Below are positions 51,062 through 59,391 of a stretch of DNA of 64,000 nt, piece after piece. Source of the DNA: Kitasatospora purpeofusca (lineage in GTDB: Bacteria > Actinomycetota > Actinomycetes > Streptomycetales > Streptomycetaceae); NCBI RefSeq assembly GCF_000718025.1, contig NZ_JODS01000003.1, forward strand, positions 62,001 through 126,000, in the 5' to 3' direction. The translations under genes and the position numbers were made by a program. The notes beneath the pieces are model-generated. The model was not told the DNA's origin. It searched no databases and saw only the letters and a program-made list of their open reading frames with translations. Every line of letters starts with the position of its first letter. Position 1 is the stretch's first letter.

Positions 51062-53890
51062 TCAGGGACGGCGGCGGATGCGCGTCCACGCGGTGCGGGC
51101 GGCTCCGGCCGCCCGCGCACCCGCGGCGGTGCCGCCCAGCAGGAGCGCGGCCGGACCGCCGACCAGCAGCACCGCGCCGGCGATCAGCGCGATCGGCAGC
51201 AGCAGCCGCGCCCCGCCGGACCGGTCCGGCGCCGGGGAACCCGCTGCCACCGGCGCCGCGGCCAGCGGCCCGGCGCTCTGGCCGGGCGTCGCGGTGGCGC
51301 CGGGGCCGGCAGCCTGCTTGGCCGGCGTACCCGCCGTGGCAGCCGTACCGCCGGCGGTCGTGCCGGTGCTGCCCGTGGTACCGGTGGTGCCGCCGGTGGT
51401 GCCGAGGCCGCCGCTGCCGGAGCTGCTGCTCCCACCGGTGGTGCCCGAGGTGCCAGAGGTGCCCGAGGAGCTCGTGCCGCCGGTGTCGGTCACCGAGGAG
51501 GTCCCGGAGGTCGTGCCGGACGTCGTCGCGGAGTTGTCCGTGCCACCGGTGCCACCGGTCGTACCGGTGCCGCCGGTCGTACCCGTGCCGCCCGAGGTGC
51601 CCGTGGCACCCGTGCTGCCCGAGCCGCCGGTGGTCTCACCGGTGGAACCGCCGGTCGTCCCGGCCGAGGTGCCGCCGGTGCCGCCCGAGGTGCCGGAGCC
51701 GGGCTCCGACGGGTTCTCCCCGCCGCCCGGCTCGACCGGCGGCTTCTGGTTGCCCGGCCACTTGCCGTCCTGCGCCTGGACGTGCGCGATCGCCTCCTGG
51801 GCCTGCGTCCGCTGGTCCTTGGTCAGCGCCAGGAAACCGTCCGGCAGCCGGCCCGGCTCCACGCCGTAGAGCTGGCCGGTGGTGGTGACGGAGTTCAGGA
51901 ACTTGGCGACCCCGGCCTTCTTCTCCGCGGAGAGCCCGCCGGTGGGCGTCATGACGTACTGGACCACGGTCAGCGGGTAGGCCCGCTGCTCCTTGGAGTA
52001 CGCGCTGCCCGACTGACCGTAGGGCAGCAGCTGGATACCGGTCGCGGCGTCCACCGGCATGGTGTTGACCGCCGCGAGGAGCGAGTCGCGGGACGGCGAC
52101 ACGAATGCGCCGGCCTCGTTCTGGAGCGCCGCCTCGGAGAGGCCGTAGGCCTTGGCCTGCCCACTGTCCACGATCGCGAACAGCGAGCGGGTCCCGAACG
52201 GCTGGGACCCGTAGCCGGGGTGGGTGCCGTCGGCCATCGGCGCCGCCTGCTTCGCGGTCACCACACCGTCCTGCAGATCACGGAGCACCTTGTTGAGACT
52301 GGTCTGCAGCGGGTTCCACTCGTACTGCTTCCAGTGCTTCAGGTGCTCGGCGATCGGGGGCTGCCCCGCCGGCTGGACCGCGCCGGTGTCGTCCTCCCGG
52401 ACGAACTGGTCGATCGGGTAACCCTGGAAGGTCGGCACCATGTAGTGGGGGTTGACCTTGGTGCCCCACGGGTCCGGCTCGCCCGCCATGAACCGCGCCG
52501 CCGTGGGATCGCTCGCGATCCACGAGGTCAGCCGGACCGTCAGGTCGGTGGCCGTGCCGAGCACGATCGGCAGCGTGTACTCCGGACCCCGGCAGGGCGG
52601 CCACTTCAGGCCGCTCGACGCCGGAAGCTGGTTCAGCTGCTTGAACTCCTCGTCCTCGAAGATGCAGAAGGGGTTGCCGTCCACCGACTCCATCTTCAGA
52701 CCCGGTGCCCGGTAGGTCTGCGTCAGCATCTTGGCCACCAGCCGGGCGTTCAGCCGCATGTCGCGGATCTGCCGGCCGGCCTCCTGGTCGTCCACCCAGA
52801 AGACCACCGAGATGCCGGTGGTCGCCAGGGGTGTGTAGACGTACGGCCGCTTGGGCGCCCCCGTGTCCGGGAGCGCGGTCAGACCGAGGTCCACCCGGGT
52901 GCCGTTGAGGAAGGACTGGCGGGCCTGCGGCTCGCCACCACCGGAGGAGTACTGGACCCCGAGCGGGGACTTGTCGAGGCAGAGCCCGGTGATCCACTGC
53001 TGCATGGCCCGGTTGGCCATCTCCAGACCGGCGGCGACGACATCGGCGGCCACCGTGCCGCACTCGTCCGGCGTGGGCGCGAAGTTGATCCCGACCACGG
53101 CCCGCTGCGCCCAGGCGCACATCTCGCCCGCATGCGCGCCGGTCGTCGGGTTGTCGGACCCGTCGATCACGAAGTCCGAGGCGGTGTTGAAGACGCCGTC
53201 GAGGTCCAGCATGTGCTCGTTGCAGTCCGGGACACCGCCGCGCATGCCGTAGAGGTCGTTCGCGTCCCCTCCGTAGTTGGGGACGACCGCGATGGAACAC
53301 GGGTGGGTGGCGTCGCAGTTCAGGGACGGGCTGAGACGCTTCGAGCGCACCTCGAACGCCGCGGTGCCGGAGCCGTCCGTCCCGGTGACCGAGATCCGCA
53401 TGTTCGACGGGAGGTCCGGCTCGTTCACACCGGCGGGCAGCACGGGCTGCTCGAACCCGAGCTCGGGGTTGCCGCCGTACAGCGAACTGCCGTAGCAGTC
53501 GGTGATCTTGGGGTCGAGGCCGCGGCACTGGTAGATCCGCACCGGGTAGAGCACCGTGCTGGAGCGCTGCTGCACGGACTTCGCCGGCCCGCCGCTCAGG
53601 TCCACGCTCGGGGTGAAGCCGCTCCAGGAGACCTGGATCACCTGGTCCGTGAGGCTCTCCGTCTGGGAGACGGTGACACTGCCCTCGTCCCCGTACTCCG
53701 GGACCTGCCCCGGACGCCAGACCTTCGGCCCCTTCACCGTGACCGACGAGGCCGCGTGCGCCTCGGTCACACCACCCAGCCCGACCGGTACCGTCACCAG
53801 GGCACCCACCACGGCCAGGACAAGGGTCAGCGAGGGTAGTCGCCGACGCCACCGCCCTCGCTCTCTCGGTTCGGGTACGCGGAATCTCAT
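51062..53890 (-). CDS. Giant membrane-anchored PBP-like surface protein (942 aa)
   Basis: The signal peptide ends near TEAHA (residue ~45). The N-terminal beta-domain (to ~185) is followed by a large region resembling PstS-type binding proteins, judged by its context and by segments such as YTLPIVLGTATDLTVRLTSW, AYPLTVVQYVMTPTGGLSAEKKAGVAKFLNS and YGVEPGRLPDGF. It has many cysteines (QCRGLDPKITDCYG, NCDATHPC, DECG, CLDKS, PFCIF, PPCRG), implying several disulfides. A Gly/Ser/Thr linker of about 150 residues, a Pro/Ala segment and a C-terminal helix (LLLPIALIAGAVLLVGGPAALLL) with a basic tail complete it. ATG 53890 follows GGAGG by 8 nt; the GTG three codons upstream overlaps that site. The homology of the core is tentative. 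Confidence 0.7.
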   Translation of the reverse strand: MRFRVPEPRERGRWRRRLPSLTLVLAVVGALVTVPVGLGGVTEAHAASSVTVKGPKVWRPGQVPEYGDEGSVTVSQTESLTDQVIQVSWSGFTPSVDLSGGPAKSVQQRSSTVLYPVRIYQCRGLDPKITDCYGSSLYGGNPELGFEQPVLPAGVNEPDLPSNMRISVTGTDGSGTAAFEVRSKRLSPSLNCDATHPCSIAVVPNYGGDANDLYGMRGGVPDCNEHMLDLDGVFNTASDFVIDGSDNPTTGAHAGEMCAWAQRAVVGINFAPTPDECGTVAADVVAAGLEMANRAMQQWITGLCLDKSPLGVQYSSGGGEPQARQSFLNGTRVDLGLTALPDTGAPKRPYVYTPLATTGISVVFWVDDQEAGRQIRDMRLNARLVAKMLTQTYRAPGLKMESVDGNPFCIFEDEEFKQLNQLPASSGLKWPPCRGPEYTLPIVLGTATDLTVRLTSWIASDPTAARFMAGEPDPWGTKVNPHYMVPTFQGYPIDQFVREDDTGAVQPAGQPPIAEHLKHWKQYEWNPLQTSLNKVLRDLQDGVVTAKQAAPMADGTHPGYGSQPFGTRSLFAIVDSGQAKAYGLSEAALQNEAGAFVSPSRDSLLAAVNTMPVDAATGIQLLPYGQSGSAYSKEQRAYPLTVVQYVMTPTGGLSAEKKAGVAKFLNSVTTTGQLYGVEPGRLPDGFLALTKDQRTQAQEAIAHVQAQDGKWPGNQKPPVEPGGGENPSEPGSGTSGGTGGTSAGTTGGSTGETTGGSGSTGATGTSGGTGTTGGTGTTGGTGGTDNSATTSGTTSGTSSVTDTGGTSSSGTSGTSGTTGGSSSSGSGGLGTTGGTTGTTGSTGTTAGGTAATAGTPAKQAAGPGATATPGQSAGPLAAAPVAAGSPAPDRSGGARLLLPIALIAGAVLLVGGPAALLLGGTAAGARAAGAARTAWTRIRRRP

Positions 53891-54061
53891 GACTGGCACC
53901 TCCGGGATTTGCGAACCGCCCCGGAGGGCGGAACGAGGGAATGGTCGCGCTCAGGCTGACGGCTCCGGCTGCCTACTATTCGGCCAGCTCTACATGGCCG
54001 GATCAGGTCGACCGGATGTACGAGACGACAACGCGACGACTCCGTACCGGAGTTGGGAACT

Positions 54062-54109
54062 CCGCATGCGGGCGAGCCCGCGCCTGGGCGCGGGCTCGCC
54101 GTCATGCGG
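54062..54109 (-). terminator. Terminator after the 199-aa secreted protein gene
   Basis: A 12-bp inner stem (54071-54082/54089-54100) is extended by a 7-bp outer stem (54062-54068/54103-54109). It begins 22 nt past the stop. Confidence 0.82.
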
Positions 54110-54130
54110 GAACAGTCGACTGACGGAAAG

Positions 54131-54730
54131 TCAGCTGGCGGGGGTGAAGTTGATGGCGAGCGAACCCACCGACTGGCCGCCCTTGAAGAACGAGGTCTTG
54201 AGCTTGGTGTCCAGGTACTGCGCACCCGCCGGGTCCACCTGGAGGTCGGTCGAGGTCAGGGTCTGCACACCGTTGGCGCGGGAGACCTGGCTGTCGCCGG
54301 CCGGGTCCAGCAGCGCCACCGGGGAGGTGCCGCCGACCGGGACGCCGGTGATCTGCCAGTTGCCGACGCTGAAGTGCAGCTGCTTGAAGGTGGCGCTCTT
54401 GCCGGTGAACAGGTTGATGAAGAGCAGGCCGCCACCGAGGTCGATGTCGCCGTAGTAGGCGGGCAGGTCACCGGAACCGCCGGTCACCGGGAAGGTGGTG
54501 GTGATGCCGGTGGTGCTGTCGTACGCGGGGTCGGCGGTCGGCAGCGGGATGACGACGATGCCGTTGAGCGCCTGGTCCTTCAGGAAGGTGGTGCTGGAGG
54601 TGACCACCGCGCTGCCGGTGGCCGCCGTGGCCGCCGGGGCCGCGTCGGCGACAGCCGCACCGCTCATCCCGGTAACGGCGAGAACGACGGCGGCACTGGT
54701 CGCGGCGAGGCGGGCGCGGGTACGGGACAT
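54131..54730 (-). CDS. Secreted protein of unknown function (199 aa)
   Basis: A signal peptide (VVLAVTGMSGAAVADAA, cleavage near residue 29-31) precedes a beta-rich mature domain without cysteine: SSTTFLKDQALNGIVVIPLP, YYGDIDLGGGLLFINLFTGKSATFKQLHFSVGNWQITGVP, LTSTDLQVDPAGAQYLDTKLKTSFF. No family is recognised. The regular beta pattern suggests an Ig- or jelly-roll-like extracellular domain. ATG 54730 has GGAG 8 nt upstream. It sits between the secreted PBP genes and the giant protein gene on the same strand, with its own terminator. Confidence 0.7.
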   Translation of the reverse strand: MSRTRARLAATSAAVVLAVTGMSGAAVADAAPAATAATGSAVVTSSTTFLKDQALNGIVVIPLPTADPAYDSTTGITTTFPVTGGSGDLPAYYGDIDLGGGLLFINLFTGKSATFKQLHFSVGNWQITGVPVGGTSPVALLDPAGDSQVSRANGVQTLTSTDLQVDPAGAQYLDTKLKTSFFKGGQSVGSLAINFTPAS

Positions 54731-54822
54731 GCTGTACTCCTTGGGAGAGGTGACAGTGGTGCTGGGTGGTGCAGACGGCAGCCGTGTGCGGCGCCGCCTC
54801 GACGGCCTGCCGGTCCACGCGA

Positions 54823-54846
54823 TGCCCGGCGTGGACGACCGGCCGA
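54823..54846 (-). terminator. Hairpin after secreted PBP 1
   Basis: An 8-bp stem (54823-54830/54839-54846) with an 8-nt loop, 21 nt downstream of the stop. Confidence 0.5.
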
Positions 54847-54866
54847 AGTTCTCGGATTCCCCCGGA

Positions 54867-55928
54867 TCAGGCGCGGCTCACGCTTCCGCAGGCGTTCTTC
54901 GGAAGCGGGATGAAGCCGTAGTCCGCGATGGCCGCGGCGCCGGCGGCGTTCGTGCAGATCCAGCCCTGGGTCCCGAAGATCGCCTTGAGCGCCGCGGCGT
55001 GAGCGTCGCCCGCGTCCCAGTCGGCGCGCCGGACGACGTTGTTGACCACCCGCCCGTAGGTGGTGCCGGCGAAGGCGAGGCTGACCCTGCCGAGCGCCGG
55101 ATCGATCGGCGCGATCCCGTTGATGCTCCGGATGGTCATCGGTCCCGCGGCGTCCGCACCCGAGGCATGTCCCCGGTACACCTGGCCGGCGTAGTGGCCG
55201 ACGGAGTACGGGAGGAGGACGTCGTCGTCGTCGAGCCACGGGTCGGTGCCCTGGTCCTCGATCTGATCGGTCCTACTGACCACGCAGGCGCCCGGCACCA
55301 GGTCCGTGCCCTGGTTGACCGTGCGCAGGAAGTGGGCCCGGACGGACGAGCCCACGAACGGCAGCCGGGGCTTGATCGTCGCGTCGGGCAGCGTCGGATC
55401 GATCTGCCGCCAGTTGGTGACGGTGCACTCGTAGATGTTCTTGAGCTGGGCGGAGGTGAGGTTCGCCGGCGCGTGGCCGGATCCCTTCGCGGCCCAGGAC
55501 ACCGCGTCCTTGGCAAGTGCGACGAAGTTGTTCGCCGAGGTGTCCTCCGGATAGGCGCGCGGGCTGCGCTCCACCCTGGCGAAGTCCACCGTCGCACTGG
55601 TGGTGTTCAACAGCGCCCGGAGCCCGGCCTCGGCGCCCAACGGCCGGGCGATCGCCGCCGCCCCGCTCTTGGGCACGATCGGTGACGACCCGACCGCGTC
55701 CCAGCTGTACAGCCGCGGCGAGGTGGTGTCGCCGTTCCCGGCGAGAAAGGCGTTGTAGTCCTGCGAGAGCCGGTTGAGCAGCGCCGCCGAGGAGTGCCCG
55801 CCGACCCCGACGATGTCCGTCGCGGCGGGAGTCCACGGATCGGCGACGGCCGGAGCGCCGCCGATCCCGACCGCCGACGAGAGGGCGAGAGCCGTACTCG
55901 TCAGCAGCCTGACGATGGCCTTGCGCAT
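54867..55928 (-). CDS. Secreted PstS-like substrate-binding protein 1 (divergent)
   Basis: A 353-aa protein. The signal peptide ends AVA-DP (near residue 29) with no lipobox. The binding-protein fold is marked by DIVGVGGHSSAALLN, VDFARVERSP, FVALAKDAVSWAAKG, LKNIYECTVTNWRQIDP and PYSVGHYAGQVYRG. The ligand loop, SGTRTFF-like in its paralogues, here reads GSSVRAHFL, so the usual Ser-Gly-Thr is lost. Four conserved Cys (YECT, GACV, WICT, ACGS) suggest two disulfides. ATG 55928 has GGAGG 9 nt upstream; a TTG two codons earlier is not preferred. Third of a tandem triplet. Confidence 0.85.
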   Translation of the reverse strand: MRKAIVRLLTSTALALSSAVGIGGAPAVADPWTPAATDIVGVGGHSSAALLNRLSQDYNAFLAGNGDTTSPRLYSWDAVGSSPIVPKSGAAAIARPLGAEAGLRALLNTTSATVDFARVERSPRAYPEDTSANNFVALAKDAVSWAAKGSGHAPANLTSAQLKNIYECTVTNWRQIDPTLPDATIKPRLPFVGSSVRAHFLRTVNQGTDLVPGACVVSRTDQIEDQGTDPWLDDDDVLLPYSVGHYAGQVYRGHASGADAAGPMTIRSINGIAPIDPALGRVSLAFAGTTYGRVVNNVVRRADWDAGDAHAAALKAIFGTQGWICTNAAGAAAIADYGFIPLPKNACGSVSRA

Positions 55929-55973
55929 GTTCAAGGTCCTCCGGGAAGTCGCCGGCCGCGGCCGGACGGTGGG

Positions 55974-57014
55974 TCAGCTGTGGGTGCTGGAGCCGCAGGC
56001 GGCGAGCGGCAGGGTCAGGAAGCCGTGGGTCTTGATGAGCACGGTGGCCACGGAGTTGCGGCAGATCCAGCCCAGGTTGCCGAAGACGTTGCGCAGGGCC
56101 TGGCCGTGGGCGTCGGTGGCGGTCCACTCGGCCTGGCGCACCACGTCGTACAGGACCCGTCCGAAGGCGGTCGCGGCGAACGCCGCGTTGATCGTCTGAG
56201 CGGTCGTGTTGACCGGGGCGATGCCGTTGACGTTGCGGACCGTGAGCGGGCCGGGCGCGTCGGTGGTGGTCGCGCGGCCGTAGTAGACCTGGCCGACGTA
56301 GTGCCCGACCGAGTAGGGGAACACCACGTCGGGGTCGTTGAGGACCGGGTCGGTGCCCTGGTTCTCCTGGGGGCCGGTGGTCACGCACGGCCCGGGGATC
56401 GGGTTGCCGATCGCGGCCAGGAAGAACGAGCGCGTTCCGGAGCCCGCCGTCGGGAGGAAGGGCTTGATCGTCGCGTTCGCCAACGAGGGTTCGATCTGGC
56501 GCCAGTTGGTGACCGTGCAGCTGTAGATGTTCCTGAGCTGGGCCGCGGTCAGATTGGCCGGGGCGTGGCCGCCGTTCGTCGCGGTCCAGGACACGGCGTC
56601 CTTGGCCAGGGCGACGAAGACGTCCGTGGTCGGGTCCCCGCCCTGCGGGCCGCGGTCGGCCCGGACGAAGTCGATGCCGGCGGGGAACACCGAGTTGAAG
56701 GCGGCGAGACCGGTGCCGACGTCGTAGGGGCGGACGATCGCCGGGGCGCCCGCCTTGGTGGTGATCGGCGAGGGACCGGTCGAGTCCCAGCTGTAGAGCC
56801 GGGGCGAGGTGGTGTCGCCGAGCCCGGTCAGGTACGAGTTGTAGGCGGCCGAGAAGGCGTTGAACAACGGCCCGGTGGTGTGCGAGCCGACCCCGACGAT
56901 GTCCTGGGGCTGCGGCAGTACGGGCGGGTCGGCGAGAGCCGGGCCGGCGGTGGCGGCCGCCAGCGAGCCGGCGAGTGCGACGACGGCGAGCAGCTTGCCC
57001 ATGGTCCTGCGCAT
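55974..57014 (-). CDS. Secreted PstS-like substrate-binding protein 2
   Basis: A 346-aa paralogue of its two neighbours. Signal peptide MRRTMGKLLAVVALAG ... PALA-DPP, no lipobox. Conserved blocks are QDIVGVGSHTTGPLFN, SPRLYSWDSTGPSPI, FVALAKDAVSWTATNG, YSCTVTNWRQIEPSL and the ligand loop AGSGTRSFFL. The four Cys of the family are kept. ATG 57014 with AGGAGG 4 nt upstream. The 45-bp gap to the next gene holds a 14-bp palindrome (55952-55965), so these two are probably co-transcribed. Confidence 0.87.
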   Translation of the reverse strand: MRRTMGKLLAVVALAGSLAAATAGPALADPPVLPQPQDIVGVGSHTTGPLFNAFSAAYNSYLTGLGDTTSPRLYSWDSTGPSPITTKAGAPAIVRPYDVGTGLAAFNSVFPAGIDFVRADRGPQGGDPTTDVFVALAKDAVSWTATNGGHAPANLTAAQLRNIYSCTVTNWRQIEPSLANATIKPFLPTAGSGTRSFFLAAIGNPIPGPCVTTGPQENQGTDPVLNDPDVVFPYSVGHYVGQVYYGRATTTDAPGPLTVRNVNGIAPVNTTAQTINAAFAATAFGRVLYDVVRQAEWTATDAHGQALRNVFGNLGWICRNSVATVLIKTHGFLTLPLAACGSSTHS

Positions 57015-57051
57015 CGTTCCTCCTGCTGTGCTGGGGGAGCCGTCCGGTGGG

Positions 57052-57085
57052 CCGGCGGCCACGGGCGCGAGCCCGTGACCGCCGG
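57052..57085 (-). terminator. Hairpin between secreted PBP 3 and PBP 2
   Basis: Outer 7-bp (57052-57058/57079-57085) and inner 6-bp (57061-57066/57071-57076) stems with a GCGA tetraloop, 47 nt past the stop of PBP 3. It probably attenuates transcription into PBP 2. Confidence 0.7.
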
Positions 57086-57132
57086 TCGGTGCAGTTGGTG
57101 CGACGTGCGGTCGGTGCGAGGTGCGGGGTGGA

Positions 57133-58194
57133 TCAGATGTGGATGGTGGAGCCGCAGGCGCCGTTCGGCAGGGCGAGGAAGCCGTAGTTCTTGACGATGG
57201 TGGAGCCGGCGCCACCGTTGGTGCAGATGAAGCCGCCGACACCGAAGATCGCGCGCAGGGCGGTGGCGTGGGCGTCGCCCGCGTTCCAGTCGGCGCTGCG
57301 GACGACGTTGTAGACCACGCGGCCGTAGGTGGTGCTGGCGAAGCCGGACGCGATGGTCTTGTTGACGGTGTCGACCGGCGCGATGGTGTTGACGCTGCGG
57401 ACGGTCAGCGGGCCCTGGACGTCGCTGCCGGAACCCTGGCCGTAGTAGACCTGGCCGACGTAGTGCGCGACGGAGTAGGGAACGACGGCGTTGATGTCGT
57501 TCAGGGCCGGGTCGCTGCCCTGGTTCTCCTGGGTGCCGGAGGTGACGCAGGTGCCCGGGACGACCGGGGTGCCGCTACCGATGGTCTTCAGGAAGAAGGT
57601 GCGGGTGCCCGAGCTGGTCTGCGGCAGGAAGGGCTTGATGGTGGCGTTGGCCAGCGAGGGGCTGATCTGCTGCCAGTTGGTGATGGTGCACTCGTAGATG
57701 CCCTTGAGCTGGGCGGTGGTCAGGTCGGCCGGGGCGTTGCCACCGTTCTTCGCGGCCCAGGACACGGCGTCCTTGGCCAGGGCGACGAACAGGTCGGTGG
57801 TCAGGTCGCCGGTCTGCGGGGCGCGCGAGGAGCGGGCGAAGTCGACCGTGGCGCTGGTGTTGGCGCCCAGGGCCGTGATGCCGGCGCCGGAGCCGTTCGG
57901 GCGGGCGATCGAGGTCGCACCGGTCTTGGTGGTGATCGGGGAGGAACCGGTCGCGTCCCAGCTGTACAGACGCGGGGAGGTGGTGTTGCCCGCGGCGGTC
58001 AGCGCGGCGTTGTAGCCGACCGACAGGCCGTTCAGGACCGACTGGGTGGTGTCCGAGCCGACACCCACGATGTCCTGCGCGGCCGGCAGGGTCGGCAGGG
58101 TCGACGGGTCGGCGACGGCGGTGCCGGCGGCGACGGTGGCGACCGAGGTGGCGATGGCGGCGATGGCGAGCAGCTTGGCAGCGGTCTTGCGCAT
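57133..58194 (-). CDS. Secreted PstS-like substrate-binding protein 3
   Basis: A 353-aa protein, first transcribed of the tandem triplet. Signal peptide 1-28 (MRKTAAKLLAIAAIATSVAT ... TAVA), mature start DPST; no lipobox, so it should be released. It has DIVGVGSDTTQSVLN (residues 41-55), VDFARSSRAP (Asp118), FVALAKDAVSWAAKNGG, IYECTITNWQQI (Cys169) and ligand loop SSGTRTFFL (194-202), close to the phosphate loop of PstS. Four Cys likely form two disulfides. ATG 58194 with GGAGG 9 nt upstream. Such proteins normally feed an ABC permease; here the nearest is pstC/pstA. Confidence 0.88.
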   Translation of the reverse strand: MRKTAAKLLAIAAIATSVATVAAGTAVADPSTLPTLPAAQDIVGVGSDTTQSVLNGLSVGYNAALTAAGNTTSPRLYSWDATGSSPITTKTGATSIARPNGSGAGITALGANTSATVDFARSSRAPQTGDLTTDLFVALAKDAVSWAAKNGGNAPADLTTAQLKGIYECTITNWQQISPSLANATIKPFLPQTSSGTRTFFLKTIGSGTPVVPGTCVTSGTQENQGSDPALNDINAVVPYSVAHYVGQVYYGQGSGSDVQGPLTVRSVNTIAPVDTVNKTIASGFASTTYGRVVYNVVRSADWNAGDAHATALRAIFGVGGFICTNGGAGSTIVKNYGFLALPNGACGSTIHI

Positions 58195-58571
58195 GTTCCT
58201 CTTCCTCCGGTGGGAGAGCAGTACATCGCTGTGCCCGGGTACTGGTGGTCAGTTCCCGGGGCCGGTGGCCACGTCCGCGGTGGCCGCTCCGGCAGTGCCG
58301 ATCCTGTCGGTCGGCCCGGTTCCGTCGGAAGGGCCGACCGGGGCCGCCGCCGATTGTCGATTTCTCGGTTCGGAGAGGTTTAGCGACAGGTCAGCCCGGC
58401 CGCGGAGGGTGGGAAAGTCGCAGGTGGGAGGCCGGTGACGTTCTTCTCCAGGTGGCGACTCGGGGGGTTGCCGGAAACCTGGGCTTCACCGGAAGAGGGG
58501 GAAGGGCGGTTCTGGTGCCGGGCCAGCACGAACAGCCGCCCGAAGGCGGCTGCTGGACGGCGGACGGGCCG
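58195..58571. other. 377-bp intergenic region upstream of the secreted PBP triplet
   Basis: The left part must hold the promoter of PBP 3, but I find no convincing -10/-35 pair or PHO-box-like direct repeats. An AT-richer patch lies near 58345-58385. The right end holds the terminator of the DUF1508 gene (58533-58552). A GTG with a nearby GGAGG at 58438 opens an 82-codon frame that looks non-coding. Confidence 0.5.
58533..58552 (-). terminator. Terminator after DUF1508-like gene 2
   Basis: CAGCCGCC-CGAA-GGCGGCTG, an 8-bp stem with a stable tetraloop, 20 nt past the stop. Confidence 0.7.
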
Positions 58572-58979
58572 TCAGAACGGCCAGCTGTCCTCCCGGCCGG
58601 GGCGGCGCGACTCCTGCCCCAGGCGCTGGAGCCCGGACAGGAATCCGGTCACGCCGGCCTGGCACTGGTCGCGCCGGAGGTAGCCCCGGGCGCTGCGGGC
58701 CACCGGCCCGGCCGCCTCGGCGGCGCCCGGACGGGTGGTGCGGAGCGGCAAATACGCCGTCCACACCCAGAGGCGGGCCTCGGACTGGCCGACGGAGCAC
58801 CGCAGTGCGGTCCGCTCGATGATCAATTCACGGACCGCGTCGGCGAGTTCCTGCTCGTTGCGATAGGTGCGCACGCCGACGCCGAGCTGTCTGCCGTTCG
58901 CCGCGCGCAGCGCCCAGGACAGCGAACGGTCGCCGACCGGGACGGAGAGCAGGCGCGGCCCGCGTCGCTCAGCGGACAT
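58572..58979 (-). CDS. DUF1508/YegP-like protein 2
   Basis: A 135-aa protein with a fold like its neighbour (SWALRAANGRQLGVGVRTYRNEQELADAVRELI), followed by a strand region (SEARLWVWTAYLPL) and a basic C-terminal tail. No catalytic residues are evident and the function is unknown. Start ATG 58979 lies inside the upstream gene (11-bp overlap), so the two are coupled. Confidence 0.65.
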   Translation of the reverse strand: MSAERRGPRLLSVPVGDRSLSWALRAANGRQLGVGVRTYRNEQELADAVRELIIERTALRCSVGQSEARLWVWTAYLPLRTTRPGAAEAAGPVARSARGYLRRDQCQAGVTGFLSGLQRLGQESRRPGREDSWPF

Positions 58980-59391
58980 CGGTGGTTCTCAACGACGGCC
59001 CCCGCTCCATCGGTTCGGGACGTTCGAGGGCCGGCTGTTTCGCCAGCAGCACCACGAAGCGCCGAAAGGCGTTCTGACAGGTGGCGTAACGCTCGTAGGC
59101 ACGGCTGGACCGCACCTCCGGAAGGTTGCGGGTGCCCGGGACGACCCAGACCCACCCGATGCCGTCCCGGACGTGCGTGATCCGGGCGGTGAGCCCGTCC
59201 GCGACGACCCGTAAGCCGTCGAAGCCGCGCTCCGCCTCCGCCGCCGTCTCGTACGCGGCCGCGGTGACCGCGACAACACGCCCGTTCGGCGCCTTCAGTT
59301 GCCAGCGGTACCGTCCGTCCGGTGCCCGTTCGGCCCGGAATCCCCCTCGACCTGCCCCTGCTGCGGTGTGACCGCGGCCAGACGCGTCCAC
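58969..59391 (-). CDS. DUF1508/YegP-like protein 1
   Basis: A 140-aa protein. The central block RAERAPDGRYRWQLKAPNGRVVAVTAAAYETAAEAERGFDGL is the DUF1508 (YegP) unit, a small beta-beta-alpha fold, followed by a second beta segment (ARITHVRDGIGWVWVVPG). The family is cytosolic and of unknown role. The start is GTG 59391, since GGGAG lies 3-4 nt upstream. A TAGCTT hexamer further upstream may be its -10. Confidence 0.7.
   Translation of the reverse strand: MDASGRGHTAAGAGRGGFRAERAPDGRYRWQLKAPNGRVVAVTAAAYETAAEAERGFDGLRVVADGLTARITHVRDGIGWVWVVPGTRNLPEVRSSRAYERYATCQNAFRRFVVLLAKQPALERPEPMERGPSLRTTDVR

Noticed and set aside
58437..58683. GTG with GGAGG upstream opening an 82-codon frame
   Set aside because: The product is Arg/Pro/Ser-rich, overlaps the terminator and end of the DUF1508 gene on the opposite strand, and shows no signal or domain.
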